Origin: Anas platyrhynchos
Taxonomy: Eukaryota > Chordata > Aves > Anseriformes > Anatidae
Reading direction: 5' to 3'
DNA length: 64,000 bases
Assembly (NCBI RefSeq): GCF_047663525.1
Contig: NC_092590.1
Coordinates: 50,064,501-50,128,500, forward strand
Below are positions 1 to 9,799 of the stretch, one piece after another. Made by a program: the position numbers and the translations under genes. The notes below the pieces were generated by a model that ran no database searches, was not told the origin of the DNA, and worked only from the letters and a program-made list of their open reading frames with translations. How positions within the stretch are numbered: position 1 is the stretch's first letter; every line of letters begins with the position of its first letter.

Positions 1-302
1 TCCCGGCTCTCCCAAAATGATTAAATTTATCTTGGCTATTTGGCAATGAACTGTCTGGAGGACTTGGTACAAACTTCTGTTTGTTAAAGTTCTTGGATAT
101 TTTCCAACTAGTAGTCGGAGAACAATGGAAAAATAGTTTTCCTATACTTTTTCTATACTAAAGTCTTTTTCTTTTTTTTTTTTTTTTAATAATAAATTAT
201 GTCTGTATAGAAGCTTATGATGCAGGTTTTGTTTTTTTTTTTTAAGCATTAGCAAGATTTTTTTTTTTTTTAATTGGGTTTCTCATCTCTATCTGGTCAT
301 AC

Positions 303-390
303 TTTAACATCTTTCAGGAACTTCTTCACCTTGGCAAAGTGTTCATCTGTCCATTTTAATGAAATGAAATTTCACTTCAGTTATCAATTA
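303..390 (-). pseudogene. Possible decayed exon 3 of the CXC chemokine pseudogene
   Basis: On the minus strand an 88-base block lies between a CACCAG acceptor (just above 390) and a GTATGA donor (302-297). IL8L1 exon 3 is 84 bases. The two share a CTGAA near the start and a CACT...GGTGAAG core in the second half, where the family encodes the start of the C-terminal helix. No single frame is open through it. It lies about 660 bases downstream of the chemokine-like exon 2, close to the 800-base spacing in IL8L1. The resemblance is weak and read by eye; it could be chance. Confidence 0.3.
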
Positions 391-1046
391 CTGGTGAGGA
401 GGACACACAATACTGCAGAGAGGGTACAATCACTCATAGACTATTTTCTGGTGAAATTGTAATGAAAACCATATAACCTGAAAGTCCCCTTCTGCTCGTG
501 TGTATGCATTGATTCAATTAATGCAAATAGTTTTTGATGTCAATTTATAGGAAGCTCATCATGTCTTTGACTTGGTACTCACATGGATTTTTCAATTTAA
601 ATTCCATGCAAAACAAAGTACTCAGTAAGCAATTTTCAGAATAATGAACAAGATGGGCCATTTCCAACTTTTGCCACATGCAGACCAGATTAGTGGAAGT
701 ACTTCAAATTCCCGTCAACAGGATCAAGACTTTGTCTTTTATTCTTCATCATCAGAACTGTTAATCATGCCACGAACGTGTTATGGTGATCTAATTTTCT
801 CCTCTGATATTGGTCTTCATTAGAATATTAGCATAAAGAAACTCTGACAGTGTTTTCTGACGTGGCTTATACCACTGTTTGGAAATTAGTTCATTACTTT
901 CCATTGAAAACCTTTTACGTTATACTTACCATCTAGGAGGCTTTGCAGGGGATGTAAAATTCCACTCCAAGTAAGTAAGTAGGGTGCGAAACACTAAGTC
1001 ACTTCCTCCTGTAGAAAGCAGGGTGCTGTGGTGCAAAGCTACTTAT

Positions 1047-1185
1047 ATGATTTCCACCTTTTTGCAGTGAGGTCCTCTTCAGCTTAGTTTCACATGCTGA
1101 ATTGCCTTGGGAGGGATGAAATTGGAATGAGTGCTCATGCACGAGCACTGGAAGTCATTTTCCTCTGTTTTTGCCAGGGCCTTAC
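1047..1185 (-). pseudogene. CXC chemokine pseudogene, exon 2
   Basis: Reading the minus strand after a TACAG acceptor (AG at 1187-1186), the frame used by IL8L1 exon 2 gives a chemokine core: a KALAKT start, a CSC (CXC) pair, then MSTHSNFIPPKAIQ, and near the end GPHCKKVEII. This matches the IL8L1 exon 2 product position by position, with one extra codon before the CXC pair (139 against 136 bases). Three defects are visible. The ELR motif is replaced by NDFQ. A TGA stop sits at 1081-1079, where the family has TPS before GPHC. The donor that should follow the last AT reads ATAAGT instead of GTAAGT (1046-1041). I found no convincing exon 1 or exon 4. It is best read as a dead tandem duplicate of the CXCL8-like genes; the acceptor and much of the frame survive, so decay is moderate. 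Confidence 0.8.
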
Positions 1186-1911
1186 CTGTAAATATGTAAG
1201 TAAATAAAAACTATATCTACTTAAATGAACCATCTCATTCATTGATCTTATGAAGCAAACAGTACTGTTTCCCCATCAGCCCGGTTCATGTTATTTATAA
1301 ACATGCTGATTTGCTAAGGATTTGCAGATAATTTACCTGTGTCTACACAACAGCAGCAGTGCCACTTCAGAGCTGTTGGGAGGCAGATTCATTTAACGCT
1401 GATCATACACCTCTCTAAAACTTATGTTTTCATAGGTGCAGAATCTGGCCAGGAGCAAATGCACTAAGTTACAGCACTTGAACAAACTAGATGAACATCA
1501 TTAAGTATGCCCACATATTCTTTACTACTTTCTGCCATGATCATCTACCCATTGTTTGTTCTCTGCTCCAGAATGCATGAATCTTAGGTCAAGGAAACAC
1601 CTTCATTATCCTCCCAACCAAGAATAAAAACACATATAGGAGAAAGTTGTGCAGAAAAGACATGCATGGGCATGTTTAGAAAAAAGATCCTGTCTTAATC
1701 ACACATAGCTTAAAATCTAGGGTTTGACATACTGAAAACATGACATACAAATAGCTAGTTTCCTGGCAGAGGCATATTCTACCCCAGCATCTATGCAGAT
1801 ACAAATGATAGTTTTTGCTGCTGAAAGAATATTTATTATTTATTATCCATTACTACTCACAAGTTTTCTTCTCAAAAAGTTTTCTTCTTTTCTTGCTGCT
1901 CTTCTATTTCC
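1186..1911. other. Intergenic, no gene seen
   Basis: Exon 1 of the chemokine pseudogene would be expected here on the minus strand, but no signal-peptide exon ending in a phase-1 donor was recognisable. Confidence 0.5.
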
Positions 1912-2127
1912 TGTCTGACGCGCAGAAAAGACCCCACAATCATAGGGTTGTAAAGCAGATATACTTTATTGCAGTGTCCCGGGCGCACTGGGAATAGCTT
2001 CCCTCAAAAAGTGCACACCTGCCCGGTCATCTCTCACAACTTTATACATGAATACTGTTACATATTACGTGAGCTCTAATACATATTCAATATTTTCCTG
2101 AAAAGGCAGACCTCTTCCAAGTACTCA
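1912..2127 (-). mobile_element. Compact solo LTR-like element with 5-bp flanking repeat
   Basis: Read on the minus strand the block starts TGAGTAC and ends GTCAGACA, so it has the TG...CA ends of a retroviral-type LTR. In order it holds a TATAAA box (GTATAAA, 2047-2041), a GC-rich stretch with CCCGGG, an AATAAA signal (1970-1965) and a short U5-like tail. The five bases TTTCC lie on both sides (1907-1911 and 2128-2132), as expected for a target-site duplication. No primer-binding site, gag or pol lies next to it, so it would be a solo LTR. At 216 bases it is short. The GC-rich sequence beyond 2132 (CGCCTGCGCAG, about 2163-2173) could mean the true element is longer and the TTTCC match is chance. 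Confidence 0.5.
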
Positions 2128-2410
2128 TTTCCATACTCCCTGCTCTTAGCGCCTCCCAGTTGCGCCTGCGCAGTGTAGCCTGGTGGTCATGGGCAGGGGT
2201 CTTTCAGAATGAAGGCAATGAGGAAGAGGAGGTTAAACTTTTTACCTTTCTGGGCTTTGACCTGCTGTTGGACAGTATTTAGAAGTTTTTTTGTTTATCT
2301 TTGCCTTGTTTCCTGCCAACAAGTTGTTCATCCTTCCCTAATGAGTTATTTGTCCTTCCCTCATCCGTTGGTCTTGAGCGATATCTTCTTTTTTACATCT
2401 GCTTCTCATA

Positions 2411-2484
2411 AGGTTCTCATCTACCTCCCTATAATTACGATATTTTTAGGTTCTCATCCACATCCCTGATAATTAGGGTATTTT
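2411..2484. repeat. 37-bp tandem duplication
   Basis: Two adjacent copies (2411-2447 and 2448-2484) both begin AGGTTCTCATC, continue with ACxTCCCT then ATAATTA, and end in a TATTTT run. A handful of bases differ, so the duplication is not recent. Confidence 0.7.
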
Positions 2485-4290
2485 ACCATATATATAGCTA
2501 AATACTAATTCGGATAAGTTTTAGCATCTTCCCCATCTCAGTCAGGCTTTTTGGAAAGGTATGCTCCCACCAGCCTAAGTGGGTATCACGTGCTGTGGGT
2601 TCTGTACATGCATATTTCCTAATACCCAAAAGCATCATGAAATAAATCCAGATTTCTGTGCCAGTAGCACTTCAGAATTTGATAACTTACTTCTGCTGCT
2701 GTGCATTAATTATTTTTGTTTCATTTTGATTATTATCTACCTCATTCTGTTTGAACTTCATAAAATATTAGTTTTAATTAGCAAGATTGTGCTTGCATTT
2801 TCATATCCCTGCCCCGCCTCCCCAACCCAAAATAAAGTAGCTTCTGACCCTCTCTGCACCTAGGATTTCTGTAGAGCTCTCTGCATTGAGTTTAAATGCC
2901 TTGCACAAGAGCTTGCACCCAACATAGTTGAGGTTTCATCCCAAATGTTGTGAATTATCTCCTGATACAGCTCTAATATTGTTATTTAGCCAGTGTGTTA
3001 CAAAGGCAAGACATAACTAGTTCCTATCGTTATGTGAAAGGTTTTCAGCTGGGCTAAAGAGATTTAGACACTTCGTTCTGGACTGAAAAGCTTCTCTGTG
3101 CATTGAGCAGGAAAAGATGAGCAGCTTAAAATGACTGAAGAATTATCACCTAAGGCACTTAAGCTCTTACGAATATGTCATTTGTTCTGAGTATGAAAGA
3201 GATTTATCTGACACTAAGAGCTGTAATAACACCTGATTCAAATAAGTACTTAGCAAATCACCTGTTTTTCTAACACCACATAGCTAGTATAATAATATGT
3301 GTTTAAAGGAGGAAAAACACATCAGAAGTGAAATCTCTTGCGTATTGACTGTGTATTGTTTGCTCACTGGGATACTGATATGCTTTTTTTTGGGGGGGGA
3401 GGGAGGTAGGGAGGGCAAGGAGGAAATGGCGGTCTAGAGGAAAATAACCAGATAAAAACTGATCTGATAAAATATATCATCTATTTGAAGTAAATTTTTC
3501 ATTATTATTTTTTTTTTAATTAATAAACAACTTGGGTTTTGGAAAAGAAGGCACGGACTACGTGAAAGACTTAATACTGTGTGGGGAGCAGGTTATAGTT
3601 TTTCCTGGACATACATGATGCCTAGCTTTTGCTCACTGAGGAGCAGAACAACACTTGGGATATATTAGCTCAGACTGTTAACTAGTTCACATGAACCTAG
3701 CTCAGGTATGTCAACATGTGCTGCTCTGATTGTAGTGGGGAGATATCAGATCGCTTAGCCTGCTCTATTTATGAAGTGTGCTTGTAAATATCCCCAGCTA
3801 TTTATAACGTAGTGATGAGGAGAGAATCAGTTCAGCTAGACCTGATGGTCAAACGAATACCACACTGTCAAAGTATACTCTGCATTCTGGAGTTGGTATG
3901 TAAAGCTGTTTGGTTTCTGGAGTCCCACATCACAACAGCAAAATGTAGACCAGTTAACTAACTCTGGTTTTGATGACTCCATGGGAGTAAAGAACAGGCT
4001 GGAAGAAGGATTGTTCCCAGACCAGGTCTGATGATCGGCATGGCCATCTGGAGGGAGCACCAGTCACTTGCTTTATCACTCAACTTCTTACCAAGGTCAA
4101 TGTGATCAGTTTAAAATAACTTTAAAAATATATTGCATCTTGACAATGTAACCTTTTACTTACCTCCTGTGGTTATTTTTTCTTCTCCCTTTATGTAGTG
4201 GTCAGTTATAGAAATTGTGATCGGCCAGAGAAAAGGCATTCTTGATAGAATTATTCTCTAAACTCCTAGACTAGAATGATGACTTAAGAC
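2485..4290. other. Intergenic, no gene seen
   Basis: AT-rich DNA without spliced coding signals. The only structure noted is a G-rich run at 3392-3415. Confidence 0.6.
3392..3415 (+). other. G-quadruplex-type motif
   Basis: Four G runs of three or more (3392-3399, 3401-3403, 3409-3411, 3413-3415) are separated by loops of 1, 5 and 1 bases. This fits the usual intramolecular G4 pattern on the plus strand. Its role is unknown. Confidence 0.5.
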
Positions 4291-4294
4291 AGGG

Positions 4295-4790
4295 AACAGC
4301 ACTGGACACCTGCTCCTTAGAGTTCAGGAAAAAAAAGGGACACCAGGGCAGAATACACAACAGCCAGGGCTCATCTCACACCACTGGAGCAAGACGAGCA
4401 GAATCCACCCAAAGATGACATCCAAACTCAATGAGGAATTAAGCTCACCAGCCATGTTCCTGGTTATGAGACAGGTCCAAGATCAGGTCCACAAGTCAAT
4501 CCACAGGTCAGGAACAGGATGTGCTCGAGAGGCTGCCATAGAAGTCCATGGTGGCAATGCAGACACGAGACCAAGCCAAGAGGCCTCAAATCATCATCTG
4601 GATCAGTAGGGTCCATGGTTAGAACCAAACACAACAATAACTCAGATGAAGAGCAACACTTGTTCAATACAACTAGGAGAAAAGGCAAATAACCCATGCT
4701 AAGCTTAAATGAGGCTCCTGGGGCTATGGGCAGGTGAATAGTTAGAGGCCCCATGTGAGGCTGATTGAGGCCACTAGGGTTTAACAGTGC
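4295..4790. repeat. Dispersed repeat family, copy A
   Basis: This block shares its right-hand part with blocks near 24.1-24.5 kb and 30.4-30.85 kb: an AGCTTAAATGAG box, a CCTGGGGCTATGGGCAGGTG-like box, then a GAGGCTGATTGAGGCCACTA-like tail. The left part is rich in short AGGTCCA/CAGGTC motifs. No open frame of note, and no terminal repeats found. I do not recognise the family by name; a non-coding LTR or retroposon is likely. Confidence 0.55.
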
Positions 4791-6480
4791 CCGCTGGGCT
4801 CTTACAATTCCCAGTTCAAAGGTATCTCACTTGATCTGATGGTAGCTGATTACAGACACTGAGATAGCCTTGTACTGTAAAGTCATTTTAATTCACAGTC
4901 CTGATAACCAGTTTACCCTGATAACATGCTAACAAGATGTCTACGTGCCATCTGTATCTGAAGAAGACCTGAACTTTCAGATGTTTAGCAAAAGCCCAGC
5001 ATATGTTTTAGGTGGACTCAGGCTATAGTAACCAGAGGAAAAACATAAGTGAAATTTAGTAGGATGGAAGGTGGCTGAGCATTATGCACACACTAGATTT
5101 TGTTATCAGTACAGTTCTGTGTCCTAACGGCATACTGGCTTGAAATTGACTCTGCATATTGTTATGTTCCTAAGAAAGGTACCTTGTGATCACTCGCTGA
5201 ACAGAAATGCAATATTTTATCATTTCTAGTCAGCCTCTGACTCAGTTTTCAACTATGGATAAAGAAGAGATATGGTTAAGCTTCTTTGTAGATAGCCTGC
5301 CCAGGCTCCCAGGTGTAAGCCATTGCTGACATTTTGGACAGAAGCACTGATGAGAAGAGACGTTCCTTGGCCATGACTCAGCTCAGTTGCTGGTAACTTC
5401 ACTGGAATTTGACTGATGATAGAGCTTGTGCGCTTACTGTAAATATTTGTGGAGCAGTAATATGGGTGCCAAACCTTTAGGATACATGCATGCTATTATG
5501 GGTGTGCATATAACGTCTTTCTTCTGCACTGCTGCCACTTTTTGGCTAGTATTTCAGACATGCTTGCCTCCAAATTGGAGATCTGAAGGAAAACAGCTTT
5601 TAAAGATCCTTCAGAAGCCAGGAGTCTTACTGTTGTAAGATGAGTCTGAACAAAACCTGGTCCCACGAGAAATTTTCTCCTCTTTACATCCTGAGGATGA
5701 AGTCTAGCAATCTCTGTAGTGCACGGGGACAGGAGCAGAGATAGGGATGGAGGCACAGTGTGGTTGGGATTGTTGCACAAGAGCTTGCTCAAGCAGCAAC
5801 AGAAATTCCCTTTTTATCTCCTTGCACCATGAGCAAACATACACTGTTTGTGCAGAACATGGAGTGGCTCCTTGTTGGAAATGACACGAGAAAAATCAAA
5901 ATCAAAACATTTGCTCAACTTTCCCACTTTCTCAAGTGCTCACTGCTGGTATTCCAGCCATTTCTGTCTAAATCACTGTGTCACAGAAAGACGTGGCTGC
6001 CCAACTGGAGCACATTCCTCAGGATTGCTCCTGATGTAGTCCTCCCTCCTCACTGGAATTTGGGAGGGTGCTCACAGACTTCCTTAAACTTTATCAGGTA
6101 TCCCTGATAACTGTAGGTTAATGAGAAACCTTGTTTTGTGCCAGATCTGCAGCTGACATGCTGTTTGAGCACCACCACTGCTGTGACCCTGGAATTTCTT
6201 TGACTCATCACTGTTTGTTCTTTAGTTTCTGTCTGTGGTTTTTAGCACCCAGGCCTCTGAAAACACAAAGAGGAAGAAAGTTGATGGCTTTAATATTTCT
6301 TCCTACTGGAAATCATCTGCGCTCACTGGAAGCAAACATTTGCTGTTTTAATCAGCTGTCGCCACAACTCAACTCCCACTCGCTCTTGTAAGACCCCTTT
6401 AAGTGATACACAGTGAAAGTAGACGCATCCTCTTTTTCAGTTCTGTATTTAAATAAGGAAATTAATAATACACCATATTG
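4791..6480. other. Intergenic, no gene seen
   Basis: Several short frames overlap on both strands here without splice signals or family resemblance. They look like chance frames. Confidence 0.55.
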
Positions 6481-6503
6481 AAATAAAAACATTTCAACAA
6501 GCA

Positions 6504-6509
6504 TTTATT
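6504..6509 (-). terminator. IL8L1: Candidate IL8L1 polyadenylation signal
   Basis: AATAAA on the minus strand, about 760 bases after the IL8L1 stop codon. Cleavage would be expected near 6485, giving a 3'UTR of about 0.8 kb. Confidence 0.5.
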
Positions 6510-6529
6510 AGGTACATAAACTTCCGTAT

Positions 6530-6735
6530 TTCCGTAAAAAATAAATAATGAAAGCATGAAGACCAACTACATTCTCATGCCAAAATATAAATTAAATAAT
6601 TACTTATAGAAACAATGTTAAAAGTCTAACATAATTCAAATAAATAAATAAAGTGCTTTTTTTCTAACTGAAAGGTGTCTTTAAAATAGATGCTTATAGC
6701 TTCACAGCACTAATTCACAATAAATAATACCTTGA
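6530..6735 (-). promoter_or_regulatory. IL8L1: AU-rich element cluster in the IL8L1 3'UTR
   Basis: On the minus strand several ATTTA pentamers cluster here. They include an overlapping array reading TATTTATTTATTTG (6650-6637) and single copies near 6540, 6595 and 6722. Overlapping AUUUA motifs mark unstable cytokine mRNAs bound by proteins such as TTP and HuR, as in CXCL8. They imply that this transcript is short-lived and stabilised on inflammatory signalling; that is inference from the family. Confidence 0.75.
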
Positions 6736-6803
6736 AAATGATGGCACAAAAAATGGTGCCTCAGAATTACAGCTTTTTTAATTTGAAGCCCTTGTCCCCG
6801 CCT

Positions 6804-6820
6804 CCCCCCCCCCCCCCCCC
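6804..6820 (-). repeat. Homopolymer C17 (G17 in the IL8L1 mRNA)
   Basis: An uninterrupted run of 17 C bases on the plus strand falls inside the inferred IL8L1 3'UTR. It is likely to vary in length between individuals and sequencing runs. Confidence 0.85.
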
Positions 6821-7272
6821 TTTCAGGTCAGCAGCCCACTGCAAGTGGCAGTGACCTAGGCACAGTTGTTGCTCCCTGTCAGTGCATTCCTGGAGAAAAT
6901 GAGCTGTTGGTAAGCTCCTAAAGGATTAGCGAAAAGGGAAAATGTCCTTTAGAGAAGGCTCTGATGAGAGTCAACTGCACTGATCCAGCTGTGGCTAGCA
7001 AGAATGACTCCAGAATCACCTCCATCACTTTTCACAAGCCGTTTTTTCTGTCTGCTTTTTCTGGTTTCAGTGGTTTCTCTCCTGTCTGAGACCTCTTTAA
7101 AAGACTTAGAGTACTGTTGTCAACTAACTACGCAATCAGGGAATCCCTACTCTCTAGATGCTGATAAAAATGTGAACGTATGAGGCAGGAGGAAATGAGC
7201 TGCCAGAAGCTGGGTGGTGACATCTCCTATTTTTGCCTTCCTGGAGGAGGTAAGACAGTTTTGTTCTTTGCT

Positions 7273-7303
7273 TTAGGACAAGTTGTCAGGCCTGGTGTTT
7301 GCC
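7273..7303 (-). CDS. IL8L1: IL8L1 coding exon 4
   Basis: It follows a TTTCTTTCTAG acceptor, encodes the C-terminal tail (A)NTRPDNLS and ends in TAA (7275-7273). Confidence 0.85.
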
Positions 7304-9558
7304 CTAGAAAGAAATAAAATGGAAAAGGAGAAAATTAAATGTAGTCCATGGAACGAGTATCATAGAATCACACAATGATAGAATGGTTTGGGTTGGAAGG
7401 GACCTTAAGGACCATCTAATTCCAACCCCCCTGCCATGGGCAGGGACACCGTCCATCAGACCGCGTACCCCTTGCTGGAATCAGATGAAGTCAGCCACTA
7501 AGGGTTTGTGCTTCTGTGTCTAAGTCCCTTAAAAGCTGTTAAATAGGATGCAAAGGGACACTGGTCTGTAGGCACCTTTTCACAAGTATTCAGTAACTCC
7601 ATGGGCTTCCATATTTTGATGCTCCACTTAATACCTTTTGGGAATGATTTTCGCCCACATATCTAAATACCTAATTTTTCATTAGTTCTGAAAATGTATT
7701 GGTGCTTTGTACTACTGCAAGCAAAAGAAAACCAGTCAGTTAATGCCTGAATTTCTAGAGGACTGAGCTCTTGAGCTTTGTTTTTTAATATGCTTGTGCC
7801 TTACAAGAGACGTAGCTAATATCTGCGTGGGTGGCATGTCACCACAAGAAACTGAACCTAACATCATACTTAAACCACAAAGCGATCACAATATTTGTCC
7901 CAGTTAGTGAACTGAAATAGTAGCAACTGGCTGAGGAGATAGAGTTTTTGAACTATTTATGCAGTGAATGTTTGCTGGCTTATTTAAAATACTGCTTTTC
8001 AATTAACTGTGCTCATTGAGAACAAATGACTCACTTGTCCAAAATTGCCTTGATAATCAGCTTCACCCAGGGAGCAGTGGGGTCCAGGCACACTTCTCTG
8101 CCGTCTTTCAGAGTAGCTCTGCAAACAGAGAAAAAAGGAAGGGGAAAGGTCTATTTAGTGAATTCCAAGGCAATTTCTCTTTCCTCTTGTAACATCAGAG
8201 TTTTCTAGATATACACTGACACAATCTTCTTTAAACCATATCATTTGAGGCTGCAATCTAATCTATAGATTAATCTAACCTAACTGGTTCTTATCATCTC
8301 ACATCTCCTTGTTTGAATGCATCAAATTATTTCATGGACTCACTGTTTTCAAAGTTGCTTCTTTTTTCACATTGCCCCATTTGTATTTATGATGTTGTTT
8401 AACTGAGGAGCTGAATCTTTCCATCTTGGTTTAGAAACTGAACTGGATAGTCCATAGGAATTTTGTCACAGAAATTTCTGGAATTGTGACTGCATTACAT
8501 GACTTCTGTGCTAATGGTGTTTTTTTTCATTGACTTCAGTAGAGGTACGATCACATTTTTGCCCTAGCCATTAAAATTTGTATTTTGATAATTTGCTCAA
8601 TACAGCTCAATGGCTTTAATTCTCTTTTCTTATGCTGGTGAAATTCTGAGGTTTAGAAATTTATTTGTTTTTTTGATGGCTGCAGGTTTAAGTTAAAATA
8701 CTGCAAGGAGTGTTTATGAAGCAGAGATTTGCAGAACTAAGATGCAACAGATGACACATGGTAGAACATTCGTAGGAGCATCACGCATTGCTCTCTTGGA
8801 TTCTGAGTAGCCACGCCTGCTGGCTTGTTACATCTTTCAGAGAACCCTTACATCACCCTTAATGTAAAATCTGTTTCCTTCTTGTTAAGTAACAGGGAGG
8901 ATTTTGCATAAACACTTACATGACTTCAACATTCTTGCAGTGAGGCCCGCTGGGGGTGAGGTTCACGTTCTGGATAAATTTGGGGTGGATGAACTTGGAG
9001 TGGGTCTCTATGCACTGGCACCGGAGTTCAATCCCTGAACGGGCCAGGGCCATACCTGTAAGACAAGAAGGAAAAAAGAGGTATTGTATGGACTGTTTCA
9101 CTATTTTTGCAGGAAACACAACATATTCTTTTTGCTTAGAGTATTAGAAATAATTATTCTCTTTAGGAGCCTGAGGACTTGAAAAATTTGCTTTCACCTG
9201 TTCTTTTAAGCTGCTTAAGCCTTTAGCTATCCAAAAACTGCTGTTACAGCAACCAGTGGTATAAGGAAATGGAAAATAATAATGACTGAGCCCTGGCAGT
9301 TCTAACACTGGGCTTTTATTTGGCTTATCTCTGCACCTGGCCACATCATATTATACGTGGAATTACACCTTGTATCTGAGAATATGATCTAGCTCCACAG
9401 AGTTATTCGCTGCATTTTTAAGACGCGAAATACCTCCCTTACCAGCATTCACACTAGCAATTACTTATGAGAATGTTGGGAAGGATTTCTTTACCTTCGG
9501 TTCCGATCACTGAGATCAGGAGAAGAGCCATGCCAGCAGCCACAACCTTGCCCATCAT
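7273..9558 (-). CDS. IL8L1: IL8L1 (K60/CXCLi1), CXCL8-like ELR chemokine, four coding exons
   Basis: The gene encodes a secreted ELR+ CXC chemokine, an avian counterpart of CXCL8 that attracts heterophils and monocytes through CXCR1/2-type receptors. Coding exons are 9558-9495, 9055-8920, 8118-8035 and 7303-7273 (64, 136, 84 and 31 bases; phases 1, 2, 2). They join to 104 codons plus TAA. A signal peptide spans about residues 1-22 (LLLIS core), ELR is at 31-33, CXC cysteines are at 34 and 36 with partners at 61 and 77, and the C-terminal helix starts near [10 protein letters not shown] (83-92). All donors are GT and acceptors AG. The start is the first of two adjacent ATGs (MMGK). Exon sizes 136 and 84 and the phases are those of the CXCL8 family. 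The frame is intact, and TATA/kB/AP-1 signals lie upstream. The paralogue IL8L2 (9E3/CEF4) is the nearest alternative identity, but the [14 protein letters not shown] start fits K60. Confidence 0.93.
7358..7485 (-). mobile_element. CR1 LINE 3' fragment in IL8L1 intron 3
   Basis: The plus strand shows the reverse complement of the CR1 3' end: a CATAGAATCA terminus, then GGTTTGGGTTGGAAGGGACC and CCCTGCCATGGGCAGGGACA. It is 5'-truncated and lies in the same orientation as IL8L1. Confidence 0.9.
8035..8118 (-). CDS. IL8L1: IL8L1 coding exon 3
   Basis: 84 bases between a GCAG acceptor and a GTGAGT donor. It encodes [16 protein letters not shown] and the start of the helix, including the fourth cysteine. 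Confidence 0.92.
8920..9055 (-). CDS. IL8L1: IL8L1 coding exon 2
   Basis: 136 bases between a TACAG acceptor and a GTAAGT donor. It carries [18 protein letters not shown] and GPHCKNVEV, i.e. the receptor-triggering N-loop and three of the four cysteines. Confidence 0.94.
9495..9558 (-). CDS. IL8L1: IL8L1 coding exon 1 (signal peptide)
   Basis: 64 coding bases from the first of two adjacent ATGs to a GGTAAAG donor. It encodes a hydrophobic signal peptide ending ...VIGTE. Confidence 0.92.
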
Positions 9559-9668
9559 GATGAGAGAGTTTCTTCCTGGTGTCACCGGCGTCTGGTCGTG
9601 CAGTGAGGTGAGGAGAGCTCCTAAAGCCCTGAGGGTGGCCAATGTCTGTACTCTGGTACCTGCCCTGG

Positions 9669-9675
9669 TTATATA
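9669..9675 (-). promoter_or_regulatory. IL8L1: IL8L1 TATA box
   Basis: TATATAA on the minus strand, 111 bases upstream of the ATG. It places the transcript start near 9640-9645 and predicts a 5'UTR of about 85 bases. Confidence 0.75.
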
Positions 9676-9725
9676 CTGCCCTGGCCCCCCCGCATCCTCC
9701 AGTGTCATGCATGGGTCATACCCAT

Positions 9726-9735
9726 GGAAACTCCT
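9726..9735 (-). promoter_or_regulatory. IL8L1: NF-kB-like site of the IL8L1 promoter
   Basis: AGGAGTTTCC on the minus strand, about 50 bases upstream of the TATA box. This is close in sequence and position to the CXCL8 kB element. Confidence 0.55.
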
Positions 9736-9760
9736 GAACCTGTAAGATTCCGTTGTAGAA

Positions 9761-9767
9761 TGAGTCA
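9761..9767 (-). promoter_or_regulatory. IL8L1: AP-1 site of the IL8L1 promoter
   Basis: A perfect TGACTCA on the minus strand, about 25 bases upstream of the kB-like site. AP-1 then kB then TATA is the order in mammalian CXCL8, where both factors act together on inflammatory induction. Confidence 0.7.
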
Positions 9768-9799
9768 CGGTGGCACGGGTAAACCCCCTTCCCTCGATG

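Noticed and set aside
1560-1700. A minus-strand frame starting MPMHVFSAQL, at about the right distance for exon 1 of the chemokine pseudogene
   Set aside because: The hydrophobic core is weak, the following donor is not convincing, and nothing aligns with the IL8L1 signal exon.
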